This document shows, piece after piece, positions 36,290 to 47,934 of a stretch of 64,000 nucleotides of DNA (the first letter of the stretch is position 1; every line of letters begins with the position of its first letter). The translations under genes and the position numbers were made by a program. A model generated the notes under the pieces. The model was not told where the DNA came from and made no database searches. It saw only the letters and a list, made by a program, of their open reading frames with translations. Origin of the DNA: Portulaca oleracea (lineage: Eukaryota; Streptophyta; Magnoliopsida; Caryophyllales; Portulacaceae); contig CM055872.1 in NCBI GenBank assembly GCA_029582165.1, forward strand, positions 5,735,582 through 5,799,581. Reading direction: 5' to 3'.

Positions 36290-36735
36290 AATAATAAAGA
36301 AATAGGTGATGAACCGCTCTTCGTGATGACGTGGTAGATAGAGGGAAAATAATCGGTCCTTGCTCAATATCTCCACTAACTCCTCTGTTTTTCCCACTAA
36401 CTAATGTTAAAAAAAATCGGTCTTAGCACAGTAACTAAGGGGTGGTAAACCGGTCGTCGTACTGACGTGGCACAAAACCAACCGACGCCTTGTAATGTGG
36501 GTTAATGAAAAAAACGGAGGGGTGAACAGGGTTAATGGGTTGGGGTAGGTTTTCTCCCTCCGCCAGCCACGCAAGTTTGGAGACCGATTCACCAGCCCCT
36601 TTGTTACTGTTGGTATAATAATGTCACTTAGGTATAAATGTCAGAGATATTGTTATCCAATAGTAAAGATCAATATATTATAATCCAATACCTTTAAAGG
36701 TTGGTATATTATCATCCAAAAATCTAATATTTTAT
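36290..36735. repeat. dispersed repeat, copy 1 of 2
   Basis: This segment and 38437-38885 share a series of phrases in the same order: GGTGATGAAC, TGACGTGG, AATCGG, GGTAAACCG-like, the CCAGCCACG phrase, ACTGTTGGTATA, and a final ATCATCCAAAAATC. The end resembles the termini of the MULE-type foldback at 54027. It is probably a non-autonomous MULE-like element; its left boundary is not defined. Confidence 0.5.
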
Positions 36736-37647
36736 AGTAGTCCATGTGCTTCTTTGAAAGACTATTTTGAAATTATAATTTACCAAAAATTAAGATGATG
36801 TTTTTTTAATTTATGATGATATTTTTCATTATGAATCAGATGACTTTAACGCTTACAAGGTGGATCCGAGTACATAGGCGGATCCACCTGGACACCTCAA
36901 GCTCTGAAAAAAATTTGAAGTAACCTATTATATTTTAGGAGGTTAATGTATATTTACATTAAGCGGACACTCTAGAAAAGACTGAAAAATATTAATTTAA
37001 CACAACAGTCCAACTATCTAAAATATTATTAAGTGAATACCACTAATTTCGTGATCTAGATCCTCTGCTGGACCGCGCATGCGGAAATGCCCATATAATG
37101 ATATAAGACATATCCTACATATTTGCTACCCCAGTCAAGGCCTCCATACATAACACACTTGAACTTAAACAGCATTGTGGGGTTCAAGTTGTGGTCCTTT
37201 TGGTAGTTCATACATATTATCATTATTCATTCATAGCAGCAGCCAAAAATTTGATTGATAATGTTGATGGGTTGTGGTGGTGTCTACCTCATTTAATATT
37301 TATCACTATTATTATCATTATTATTGGAAAATTACAGAAAATACAAATGTCCCACCACACATAGGTTGGAAGTGTATTTTGGAAACTGAATGCTGTCATT
37401 TTCTCACCACCATCTTTTTTACTGTCTTGCAAAAAGTTAAATTTTATATGACGACATAAAGCCACCATTTCTTCTCAAAATTGTGTTTGTATATTGCCAA
37501 TAATATCTTTTGGACGGCAATCAATAATTTAAGGATTAGACATGAATGTAATTTATTTGTCAAGGAGACATCGGATGGTCATCTTGTTGTTTTGGGTTTC
37601 CCATGATTGGTTTTGCGTTTTGATTGAGTGCTTACCTTTTTATTTGT
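36736..37647. other. intergenic DNA without recognised features
   Basis: AT-rich with a short TTATTA run near 37300. No gene or defined element seen. Confidence 0.35.
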
Positions 37648-37853
37648 TACCTCTGTTTTGAAATGAGTGTCAATTTAACTAAACTTTGATAGTTGATTAC
37701 CTATAAATTATATTGAGTTACAATATAAAATTATCACTGTTAGAAAGATAATGCACTAAAAATTATAATGATAGTTTTATATTATAACTCATTATAATTT
37801 GTGAGTAATCACCGATTAAAGTTTAATCAAATTGATACTTATTTAAGGACGGA
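37648..37853. mobile_element. Stowaway-like MITE
   Basis: It begins TTACCTCTGTTTTGAAATG and ends near TTAAGGACGGACC. The interior contains the same ATTATAATGATAG and GAGTTACAATATAAAATTA words as the element at 8499-8889. Confidence 0.5.
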
Positions 37854-38436
37854 CCAATACATTTTTGCAATTATAATAATGATTTTTCGATGAGACAATT
37901 AATTCAAACTAGGATAAATAGTGAGAATATTCATCATAATTGATGAGTACTTGAATTGTCCAGTTACCAATTAGTTGTATTTGTTAAAATTTGAGGAAAG
38001 TGGGTCGTAAAATGTGTTACTAGTTTTAATTAAGAAAATGGATGTCATGAATGATTATCCACATTTTCAAAAGGGATATTGAATGTCAATAGATCGACTT
38101 TTGGGTATTGAATTGTAACATACTAACTTTTACTATTGAACAATAATATTCATAACCACTCATATGAGATAATTATTACAAAGTGCAAACTCCCTTCATA
38201 ATTGATAGACAGTTGCTGATGGCACTTACCTACCTCTATTTAAATTGCTCCTAGATATAAGGGAATAACCGACGCTTGAATTTATCTATTTAAACTTTCA
38301 CTTGGTTGTAACCGTATAGTTTCCATATCATTCTTCATCTACCTCTAAGACCCCCTCTTAATTCTGGTTTTTTTTTACTCTTAAGCACCCATACTTATCA
38401 TATCTTCACAGCCCAATTAATTCAATTATCATTATG
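37854..38436. other. intergenic DNA without recognised features
   Basis: No gene, transposon terminus or RNA gene recognised in this AT-rich stretch. Confidence 0.35.
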
Positions 38437-38885
38437 TGTAGAGGGTGGTGAACTACTATCGGTGTTGACGTGATAGACAGAGGGGAAAAAAATCGGCTCC
38501 TGTCCAATAATTCCATTAATCCCTTCATTTTTCTCTCTAACCCACGTTAAAAAATAGACGTCAACACAATGATTAAGGGGGTGATAAACCGATCTTCATA
38601 CTGACGTAACACACAACCAACCAATGTCTTGTAAGGAGGATTAGTGAGAAACTGAGAAACATGGAAGGATAAGAGGGTTATTGGGTTGGGGCTGGTTTTC
38701 TTTTTTCCTCCCTCCGGCAGCCACGTTAGCACGGAGACTGGTTAACCACCGCTTAGTTACTGTTGGTATACTAATCTCACCTAACCTAGGTATAAAGTCA
38801 AGCATATTCTTGTCCAATAATAAAGGTTGGTATATTACAATCCAATATCCCTAAAAGTCGATTTAATATCATCCAAAAATCATTT
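38437..38885. repeat. dispersed repeat, copy 2 of 2
   Basis: Direct-orientation relative of 36290-36735, about 2.1 kb downstream, diverged but collinear. It ends with the same ATCATCCAAAAATC word. Confidence 0.5.
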
Positions 38886-39341
38886 TCGAAACATATTCAT
38901 TCCATCATGTACTAATCTCAATTTTTTTAAAAAAAAGTTATACTTGCATACAATTTTTATTCTCAAACAGGCTTTGGGGCGCTTTTTTTTTTTTTTTTAA
39001 AGACATCCAATCAGACGAGGATACACAATCCTAATTAAAATATATCATTGTATACTAGTCATGAGATGATGAGATATTTGTTAATCCACTAACAATTCTG
39101 TAACTATAATAAACTCAGCAAAGGAGTTTCAACTTTCATGCATCAAAAGCAACAATTAATGGTATGGAAACCAACCCCACTATAACTTTTATTAGAGGTT
39201 TGGCTTTTCAATTACAATTCCATTGTCATGTTAACACCATGTTTTAGGCCTTATTAAGCAAAATTAGTTGTTCATTTTGTATAACATATGGTAACTTAAG
39301 TAGCAAATACTTCAGATGAGCATTTGAAGAAAATCTGTTTA
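38886..39341. other. intergenic DNA with a poly(T) run
   Basis: A T-run of about 16 lies near 38983-38998. Nothing else is recognised. Confidence 0.35.
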
Positions 39342-39610
39342 GGCCCTGTTTGGCAACCAGCTGTTAGCTGGTAGTTGTTAGCTGTTTGGGTTAGTTGATT
39401 GCAGGAAATGTGTTTGATAAACTAGCTTTTTGTGAAAAACTATCTCAAAAAGCTTCCTCAGGTAGTTTTTAACTAGTTTATTAGGTCCAAAAAGTTAATA
39501 TGAATAGCTTGTTACCAAACAACTCAAGTAGCTTTTTCACCTCGGTCAAAAAGCTAACAGTGTTCAAAAAGCTAAAAGCTACCCCAAAAAGCTATTAGCC
39601 AAACACCCCC
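39342..39610. mobile_element. Harbinger-like MITE with GCCCTGTTTGGC ends
   Basis: The left end GGCCCTGTTTGGCAA is matched by the inverse AGCCAAACACCCCC, with TTA on both sides (39339-39341 and 39611-39613). The interior is a palindrome of AGCTTTTT and AAAAAGCT words. A related decayed copy lies near 58690-58930. Confidence 0.7.
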
Positions 39611-39613
39611 TTA

Positions 39614-40267
39614 GTAAATTTAGCTATTGAGCTAGCTTATCAGCATAAATTGATATAAAATTATATGAATAAATTTCAATAACAAAAATTTATAAAGGAT
39701 ATCTTTTCCCGAAACAGTATGAAGCACTACTCAAAACAGTTAACAACTAATTTATTAACATTAGAAATGTTGACTAAAACACTAAACATTACATAAAAAT
39801 ATCAATTAAAACATTAAACGCTGCATAATATATATGTTAGATTACGAAATACTAATTTTTAAGCAAAGGCCGTTAATGATCTTAAAGTTTAGTGATTGAT
39901 TTGTTAATGAAAATTTTGGATTACTTACTCAAATAATGATGGAAAAAAAACCTTATTATTACAGCAATATGACTTCTTTTTTTTTAAAAAAAAAAACTCG
40001 GATAGATGGGATTGAATGGTCCATTCCTTTGCTAAGTAAATTGAAGAGGGGACCAACCTGTGATTAGAAACCTACCAGAGCATAAATATAATTTTACTTA
40101 CTATTATAATTAATTTGCAAACCCTTCCCCACAATTTTTTTTTTAAAAAAGAAAAGCTAATGGAAAGGTGGGGGGTGTAGAATGTCCAATTGTCCATACG
40201 TAGGATACAAAAGTAGTGTTTCATCTAATCATCACGTTTCCACATATTTGTAGGAAGTTTATTTTTA
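39614..40267. other. AT-rich intergenic DNA
   Basis: No gene or bounded element was recognised. Short homopolymer runs occur near 39980 and 40137. Confidence 0.35.
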
Positions 40268-40513
40268 GGCCCTGTTCTTTTTCTGATGTTGGCAAACTAC
40301 GGTAACACAGCATACCGCAGTTTGCCACAACTCACCACACTTTACCACAAATTATTACTTTTCTCTCTCTCACTTTTCTCCTCTACTTTTTACATTCTCT
40401 CTCCTCACCTACCCCACATACTAATAATCTACCACAATTCCACCACACCTCACCACAATTCTACCACAACTCACCACACCATACCGCAAAATACCGCAGA
40501 AAATAATATGGCC
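40268..40513. mobile_element. Harbinger-like MITE, well-bounded copy
   Basis: It starts GGCCCTGTTCTTTTT and ends TATGGCC, with TTA on both sides (40265-40267 and 40514-40516). The interior carries a GCAAACTACGGTA phrase, CCACAATTCCACCACA words and a CTCTCTCCTCAC run shared with the copies at 49173 and 53543. No coding capacity. Confidence 0.75.
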
Positions 40514-40927
40514 TTAATATAATACAAGATATATTTGTCACAAAATACAAAAGAAAAGGTAGTGACAAAAATTCCACCATGGCCGCCATTGTTGCTAACT
40601 GCCCCCATCAAAAGACATTTATGCCCACTCGATCTCCATGACATACATCTACCTAGTAGGCTCAACCTAATGATAGAGACATTTGGATTTCAACACCACC
40701 ACTTTTTTTTTTGTTATAATTAAGTGGAATTTAATTTTTTCCCCCCAAAAAAATAGAGCATATAAACAATGTGTAAAATAATTGTTTAGGATGGTTTTGC
40801 TCCATTAGTCAAATTGATGAAGATGGCATTGATAGTGGTTGGATGTGAAAAAGGAGTTATGTAATGTAAGAAGTTATCACCACATTTTCATCTTATTATT
40901 CACGAGTAAGTATATAGGAATGTATCT

Positions 40928-41303
40928 GAACTATGGCGATGCTCCAATATTGGTGGCAGAGGCGAGGGCGTTGAGAGATAGGCTAGCTGCAGCGGCGACT
41001 GCTGGGTTCCAACATCTTCATATAGAAGGTGACAATATGGTGGTTATTCAAGCTCTAAAGGGTAACTATACAATTCCGTGGCAAATCAAAGGTCTTATCC
41101 TGGATGCACAAATTCTTCTTCAGCGGTTTCAAGAAGTAAAAATTTCTCATATTTACCGCGAGGCCAATCACGATCGTTAGTTGCTAATCAAGGACATTAC
41201 AGAGGGATTGGTGACGATATGGCAATTCTTAATAATCTCAATCTCTGTAATTTAGTTAATCTCGATAGGGCGGGCCGATTTCTTGTGAGAAGACATCGGT
41301 AGT
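40928..41303 (+). pseudogene. RNase H domain of LINE ORF2, frameshifted
   Basis: The translation runs through AEARALRDRLAAAATAGFQH, IEGDNMVVIQAL and ISHIYREANH, the order typical of plant RVT_3-type RNase H (catalytic acids in the AEA and EGD motifs). At about 41170 the frame breaks. The expected Ala-Asp-Trp-Leu-Ala-Asn stretch resumes in another frame as VANQGH. Part of the motif is lost, so this is not a working enzyme. Plant L1 elements are known to have gained such an RNase H domain. Confidence 0.85.
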
Positions 41304-41347
41304 CTGCTCTTTTCCCGCTTACCTTTGTAAAATAAAAAATAAAAAAA
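40928..41347 (+). mobile_element. 5'-truncated L1-type LINE with RNase H remnant
   Basis: The insertion is flanked by a perfect 16-base direct repeat, ATATAGGAATGTATCT, at 40912-40927 and 41348-41363, and ends in an A-rich tail (41330-41347). These are the marks of target-primed reverse transcription. About 420 bases of the 3' end of the element remain. It lies inside an older copia LTR remnant. Confidence 0.85.
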
Positions 41348-41363
41348 ATATAGGAATGTATCT

Positions 41364-41470
41364 CAAGATCTCCCAGATTGATCATTTGATTTATTTTTCT
41401 TATTGTATTAGGATATTATTTGGATTTTCTTATTATGTTAGGTTTTCTAATGTATCAAATTTGGTACATC
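41364..41470 (+). mobile_element. copia LTR remnant (family A), left copy
   Basis: The sequence TTGATCATTTGATTT...TATGTTAGGTTTTCTAATG matches the 5' part of the LTRs at 42359-42917 and 51827-52348. The LINE at 40928 inserted near its left edge, so part of it may lie before 40912. Confidence 0.55.
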
Positions 41471-41744
41471 TAATTTCCGCGGTAGTCAAGGTTTGCTTGT
41501 AACTTGTCTCTTGTCCACAGTGCACGGTGGTTCGAGGGGGCGTGACGACTTTGAGGTTAATTGAGTCTTGGTGAATATAGGGAGGTGTGTGTGTTCCTTG
41601 AAAAATGACTCTTTGGAAGGTGCGGCCATAGATGTTGATGAACATGGTGGCGGTGATCTCGATGGTGGATAAAGACACAGATCATGTCAAATATAAATTT
41701 GCAAATTGCATATGTTAGAGATCAGATTCAGATCTGTTGCCAAT

Positions 41745-42286
41745 TGTTAGGGTGTAAAATAGAGCAATATATGCAGCGGAAGGAAATTTAGGATGATTAT
41801 GGAATCGAGGATAGTAATAGAGAGACAAGAACAAAGATATATGGGTGAGACAGTATTTTTACGTGGGAAACCGAAGAACTCGGAGAAAAATTCACGGGCG
41901 ACAAAATTCACTAGTAGAAAAGGAGATATTACAAGAGGTAAAATTTAATCTCTCATACACTCTCACAACCTAGGGATAAGTAGCGTGAAGATGTGAAAAT
42001 AACACCGTACCTCCCTCACGGGGAGCTTTGAAGGCTCTCACATCGGCTACGTCGGCCGCTTGTTACAAGATGAATAAAGACCTCTATTTATAGGGGTAAA
42101 CATCCTATAGATCTGGCTAAACTTCCATTCCAAATATAATTAGGTTTTAGAATGTTATTACAATTAGGAAACTAACCTAAATATAATTAGGAAATAAAAT
42201 AATTTCCTAATAGCAACCAATAACTTGGAGTGTTTAGGAAACTTGCCAAATAATGAGTCAAGAGAATTTGGGTCATTAACCCAACA
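41745..42286 (-). mobile_element. probable solo LTR of a second copia-like family
   Basis: On the minus strand it begins TGTTGGGTTAATGACCC and ends TTTTACACCCTAACA. A TATA box (CCTATAAATAGAGG, 42094-42081) sits where an LTR promoter should be, and TGTGAGAGCC and CTTCCGCTGC words follow. The flanking five bases do not match, so the boundaries are tentative. Confidence 0.6.
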
Positions 42287-42339
42287 ACATATTATAGGCT
42301 GAAGGGGTTTAGGAGGACTCATTTGAGGAATAACTTGAT

Positions 42340-42917
42340 TCTGGTCCAAGGGGGATTTTGTTAGAGAATGTGTCCCCAAATTTCAGAGATTAACCACATG
42401 ATTTCTTTTCCTTCTTATGTTAGGAAATTATTTAGGTTTTTTAATTATGTTAGGTTTCCTAATTGCATTAGATATTATAAATGTAATTGTAATGGTGTGT
42501 CAAGGATTAGTTGCAGCTTGATGGTCAAGGTTTTCTTTGATAGTTTAGTGACCAAGGTTAGCCTTTGTTTAAACACTCAAGTTGAAGGTTATTACGTATG
42601 TCTCACAAAGAGAGCGCCAAGTCACTCCTAGAAAGCACCGATGGAGTGTTGGAGAGCGGGTGTTTCCTAAAGAGCAATATAGAAGAGGGTGAGGGTCTAT
42701 GAGAATTAAGATGAGTATTATATTGGGAGGTTAAGATTATCTTTGTAAGTTCTCTGAATAGGTTATTGTAACAATTCGGTTGTAAAGCCTCTCTTATATA
42801 TAGTTTGTGGTTTTCTTTCAATTTAGGTTTTTCCATGTTAAATTTTTATGTCAATCTTATTCACTTTTTTGTTTATTTCGCACTATTGTTTGTCATTCTA
42901 AACTCTGGATCCTAACA
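42340..42917 (+). mobile_element. copia 3' LTR (family A) with polypurine tract
   Basis: The run CCAAGGGGGATTT just before 42359 is a polypurine tract of the type that precedes a copia 3' LTR. The LTR runs from TGTTAGAGAATGTGTCC (42359) to GGATCCTAACA (42917), with a TATATA promoter region near 42795. It matches the LTR with primer-binding site at 51811-52348. No polymerase or integrase coding region is left upstream. Confidence 0.7.
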
Positions 42918-43855
42918 GTGATAACATGATCAATACATCTAAAGGACTAACCCTAATTCTCATGTAATGCATAGAAAGTAAACTAAGTGACCAATAAAAC
43001 AACTCTATATGTCAGAAATTAAGAATAGAACACCCGATCTTTTCGTACTATTGTGTTAGATAATTTATTAATTACTTTCATATTAAAATGTCATTTTAAT
43101 AACACTTATAAGTCATAGCAAAATATTAAAAAGTCAATCATATAAGAAGTTTGTCTCACGATAAATTTAGGTGAACATAATTTCATACTAAAATTTGTGT
43201 GTCCTAAATTGGTTGTGATTTATTGAATTGCATTTTGTTAGAGGAGGATGAAGTTACGATTTTTTTCCCCTAATAGCATTGGTAGATTTTTTTTTTTCTT
43301 TTTTAGACTAGGTAAATTTGGCTAACTTGTTGAATCCTTCTTAGGTGTAATCATCAACAAACCTAATAGGCCAGTACTATCTATGACAAAAATGGCTCAC
43401 TAACCCCAACGATTTTCACCAACGGAGAATATTTTGTTTCAACGAATACTTGAACGAGATGCATAGTTGCTACTTAGCTATCACCTTAGGCGCATATTTT
43501 CATGTCTGCATTCTTAATTATACTCCTTTATTGTTGATTCATTCATCATCAACCTTAATTAACCAACAAAATAAACAATCTAGCAAGGCCTCATGAGTCA
43601 TGCAAATCAAACCATGCAATTTGTCACCTTATTACACGTTAACCGGTTCTCATACCCCTAATAACATTAATTAGTGCTAAAAATGTCATTGGACAGGCAC
43701 TAATTTCTCGGTTAATGCAAATTGTATTGATCTGATCAACTGCTTCTTTATTAGTGGTTAGGATGAGCTCCAATTACATACCATTCCATGGGAGATTTAA
43801 AAAACTGCAAAATGAATGATGCATGCATGCAAAGTCACCAATCACCATATACTTA
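42918..43855. other. intergenic DNA without recognised features
   Basis: AT-rich with a T-run near 43288. No gene or bounded element recognised. Confidence 0.35.
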
Positions 43856-44124
43856 GGCCCTGTTCTTTTACGTGCCATTCTGTAGTATGGCGCAGTATGG
43901 TGTGGTGAAATTGTGGCGGGTTGTGGTGTAATTGTGGCGGGTTATTGATATGTTGTGGTGAGTTTTTTGTATACATATATATATATATTGTATTGGTAAT
44001 TGTGAAAAAGTAATTTGTGGTGGGCTGTGGTGAATTGTGGTAGAATGGTATTTTGTGGTAGGTTGTGGCAAATTGCGGTAGACTGTGGCACCGCAGTTTT
44101 CCAACCGTAGAAAAGAACAGGGTC
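43856..44124. mobile_element. Harbinger-like MITE
   Basis: It starts GGCCCTGTTCTTTTACG and ends AAAAGAACAGGGTC, with TTA on both sides (43853-43855 and 44125-44127). The GTGGTG/GCGG words are those of the 40268 family, here in the opposite orientation. A short ATATAT run lies at about 43975-43990. Confidence 0.75.
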
Positions 44125-44127
44125 TTA

Positions 44128-44860
44128 GACACAGTCTGCAGTTGGAATTGACCACTGTAGTTTTATTTTTTTTACCCTTTTTCCGATGTGATAGGGAGTT
44201 TAAACTAATCACCTCATAAATATCTATAAGCTTAAGCACAGCCTCACATTTGCTATGATGCTTTTTGATTTTAGGTAGTCATAAAGTTAACTATTATTGA
44301 GACGGACTATCAGACTAAGATTTACTATTCTCTAAAATCTAAATGTTGTCACAAGATCATTTATTATAAGAATGTAAAGATTGGTACCACAAATATGATT
44401 TTGAATTCGACTTAATTATTTTGACTTGTAAGCCTTGGTTTATACTTTGAATGACCTATTAAATATAACTTCACTATACAAAGCATATTCTGTATCAATA
44501 TGTTTTTCTTCCGTTGTTAACAAGTAAGAAGAGTTGTTGGGTGGCGTGACAGAAGGTTTAGGAAGAATTATCAGAAAATGTAGTTGATCATCTAAGTCTT
44601 GACTGATGTTTAATATGAGTGGTATTATTTGATGCTAGTTAATATTGATTATCATTAAAACACTAGATAGAGAAAGATGGTTGTGTGATGAATTGATGTT
44701 TAGCCTTGATAAGTGGTGATGAGAGTTGATTGATAAGGGGTGAACAACTTTGACAGATACCCTAAAATCCAATCGAAATTATCAAACAAATGTAAGGTTT
44801 CAGAATGCATGTAAAGAGGTGAAACATGTAAGAGTAAGTTTCTAAAATTTAAAAACCTTT
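44128..44860. other. intergenic DNA without recognised features
   Basis: No gene or bounded element recognised. Confidence 0.35.
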
Positions 44861-45589
44861 CCTAGCTAGCAGATAAGGGTAATGTTACTAAACAATTTGT
44901 TGTTGTGCTTAGGGAGTACGGGTGTCGTATTCACAGGGAGCTAGGTTGCACATGGCCTAAGATCAATGTCCTTTCGAACTAAGCATGCAATAACTTGAAA
45001 GTTTGAATGGTCAGAACATAATAATTAGTTAATTACACATAAAGAAAACAAATAAGGTAAACCTATGGCAAAGGATTCACCAAACTAACATGTCAAGAGT
45101 AACTAAACCGTATGGGAATCGGTTCACTTTTGGTTCGCCTATGGTCACCGGCTCGCTTCAAGCCGCCCTCTCCTCTTCTCGAATCAATCTCAGTTTCATT
45201 TCCATTTCATGGTGGAGACGGGTCGTTGGAGGGTCGTTATGGCCATCAAGGAGAGCGGTGTTTCATTCTACAAAGACCCCGGGCCATAGGATGTCATCTT
45301 GGGTCTTCATTAGACCATTCTCGAGCCTTCTATGGTGCTCCGGGACCATCGGCAAGAATAAACACAAGGTGGTGAAGGCGTTCAAAGGCTAGCTAGAAAA
45401 GGGTGTGCCTTCACACTTTCCATCATAACTCCTTCAATACAACTTCGATGGACTTCAAATTTTGGAAGCTTAAATTACACACCGATAGATTTCCATCGAT
45501 ACCTTATGAGCTTAAAATGGAGTCCGGATGAAGAAGTTATGCGCGTTTGAAATCGGCAGAAAAACTACCCAGCATGTAGCGCCCAGCCG

Positions 45590-45840
45590 CCCGCGACCAA
45601 CTTTTTCACGCCCGCGAACACCTTGTCGCGCCTGTGATGGATCTCGTAGCGCCTGTGACGATGCTGGAAGACGACTTGAGGATGGACAAAATGTTGTCGT
45701 GCCTGCGACAACTTGCGTAGCACTCGCGACCTCAACCGTCGCGCTTGTGACGTCTGTGCGACGCCTATTTACACTGCTTGACTTCAACTTTCTAGAAGGG
45801 ACGCTGGCAACACCTAGGGAACGCTGGCCGCGCCTTCCCC
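45590..45840. repeat. run of CGCGCCTGTGAC-type phrases
   Basis: At least seven short GC-rich phrases of the form (G/T)CGCGCC(T/C)GYGAC follow each other at roughly 20-30 base spacing inside the U3-like part of the old retroelement. Open frames over this stretch are by-products of the repeat. Confidence 0.55.
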
Positions 45841-45923
45841 CCTTTTCGCACAAGACACATTTTCCGACCTTTTTTTCATTGTTTTCTTTTCCCTCTTTCC
45901 CCTTTCCTTTATATACTTGTTCC

Positions 45924-46805
45924 TGTTAGGTTTTAAGTTATCTATTTCCTAAACAGATACAGATTAATTGGCGGAATATTATAACAGTTATAAACAATTA
46001 ATCATAACAACTGCAGAGGTTTTAGTAATTATACCTGATCGCTAATTCCTGCTGAAGAAGAGGTTGACCTTCCTGATTCCAATGCTGAAACCCTCTTCCA
46101 GATTCCAATGCTGAAACCCTCTACTGAAAAGTCCACGCAGCGCTCCAGGAACCCGATTGCTAGATCGACCCGATCGAGACGAATCTCAATCTAAGATATA
46201 TGTGAGATAGTTTCAGGAAACTGATAGTATTTCCTGAAACTAGAATCGCAAACTAAAAAGAGAGGAACTCAGAAATCACCACAGTATCTCTCTAAGAGTC
46301 GAAGGCAGTTGGTGTGAAATAATCTCTCCCAGAGACCCCTTTATATAGTGTTTAGAAAACCTAGGGTTAGGGTTCAAAACCCTAAAGGGCCGAAAAAGAG
46401 CAACGGCGCGATTTCTGGGCTCAACACGGTGCGTGTTGAAACAACACGGTCCGTGTTGGACTCCAGAAAGTCCAAATATTCGGCCCACGGTCAACACGGA
46501 CCGTGGTGTCCCAACACGGACCGTGTTGGGTCAACACGGACCGTGTTGACCCCAATTTGGTCCGTGTTGGGCTGATTTTTCACAGAAATCAGTTTCCAAC
46601 TTTTCTAAACTTGATACAATATCATTTAGGTTACATACATTGTTCCAGGGCACTGACTTGTGTGACCCAGTAGGACCAAATAATATAGTTTGTAATTAAA
46701 CTTATTTAATTACTAATTATAGAGGTCTCTAGCAAGACATATAATTACTGTATTACTTTGGTTTAATCTCCGTGTGTATCGAACATTGTCGGGACACTCC
46801 CAACA
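45924..46805 (-). mobile_element. solo LTR with perfect 5-base target duplication
   Basis: On the minus strand it starts TGTTGGGAGTGTCCCGAC (46805) and ends AACTTAAAACCTAACA (45924). GTTCC flanks it on both sides (45919-45923 and 46806-46810). The promoter-like CACTATATAAAG lies at about 46350-46339. No primer-binding site or coding region is present, so it is a solo LTR of 882 bases. It landed nine bases after the TATATA of an older LTR in the opposite orientation. Confidence 0.9.
46421..46572. repeat. palindrome array CAACACGGNCCGTGTTG
   Basis: Five or six near-perfect palindromes lie within 150 bases of the solo LTR, for example at 46442-46458, 46512-46528 and 46532-46548, the last two at 20-base spacing. 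Each half-site is CAACACGG or CCACGG. On the minus strand they lie upstream of the LTR TATA-like box, where enhancer elements would be expected. Confidence 0.85.
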
Positions 46806-47934
46806 GTTCCCCCCTCCATTAGAGAGTTTTTATGAAGGTTTTAGGTTAGACACAAAAATTCCTCTCACTTGGAGAGTTTGTAATTGTGGGTTTTCAAACC
46901 CTAATCAATGAAAGCTAATCATTTGGGTGGAAATTGCTTGGTGATTTCTCTTCTTTGTCAGTGGGTATTCTTTCTCCACTCTTTGTGAGATTTCTTGGGT
47001 GTTTCAAGACTCTTTGCTTGTGGAAAGTCCTTGTACTAGAGATTGAACATCTTAGTATGTTCAATTTGGTAAGATTTCTCTCTTTAGAATTATCCATATC
47101 TTTTTATTTCATGTTTATCTCCATTAATCCGAAAACCCAAAAAAATTGGTTTGTAGTGTTTATGAGTTCTATGAATGGATTTCCATCATCCACATGATTT
47201 ACATAGGCCCTAGGCTTCCGCGATTCTCTCTAGTAACACTTTACATTCCTATACTATTTACAAACGCAACGAATTAGGGAATCGATTCAATCATACCTCC
47301 TAAGCCTTTTCTCGAAGGTCAATAAGCTAACTCGATCAATTGGGTTAATTGATGTTTTCACACACAATTAACACAAAGGGAAAGTATCAATTTATCAAAT
47401 TTTTCTCTTAAGTACAACCTAGATTATTCTCATATCTAAGTCTAAATCATTAACTTAAGTTATAATAGGCCTGAATTTCTTCTCACGAAGATCACATAAA
47501 CCCCAATTGCACAAAGATAGAACTCTCTCGAACCTCACATCAAATTCAACATTGATAACTTGATAGAAATTGGAAGAATGAATGCGAGGATAGTAACGAA
47601 AGCATAATTGCAATTAATTAGGCATGCTAGTGAAGAACCCCTGATCTAAGTTACGGATTTAGCACAACAAAATTAATGAAGATAACATAAACACTAAATT
47701 GAAAAATATGAATAGAGAAAGACAAGAGATTGCGAAAATAATACTTGAAATATCTTCAATAATCAAAACGAATTTGATCTTCTAATCCAATATAAACTTG
47801 CGAGAAATTGTATTTGAAGGCTAGAGAGTTGAGAGAAAACTCCCCTAAAACCAAAACATAAAGATAGATAAAGGCCCCTTGGGAAACTGATGGTTTTCTT
47901 TCTTAAATATACACAAAAAACGCGACGGCTAAGT

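Noticed and set aside
35868..44130. Possible CRISPR-like or satellite array from the repeated MITE copies
   Set aside because: The copies are dispersed, bounded by inverted repeats and mostly flanked by TTA, so they are MITEs and not a regular array.
45090..45929. Open frames of 87-133 codons at 45.1-45.9 kb
   Set aside because: Several overlapping frames on both strands are open over the same GC-rich phrase run. Their products are low in complexity and match no family I know. They are by-products of the repeat.
46348..46575. Frame encoding repeated Asn-Thr-Asp/His-Gly words
   Set aside because: It reads through the palindrome array of the solo LTR and is not a protein-coding repeat.
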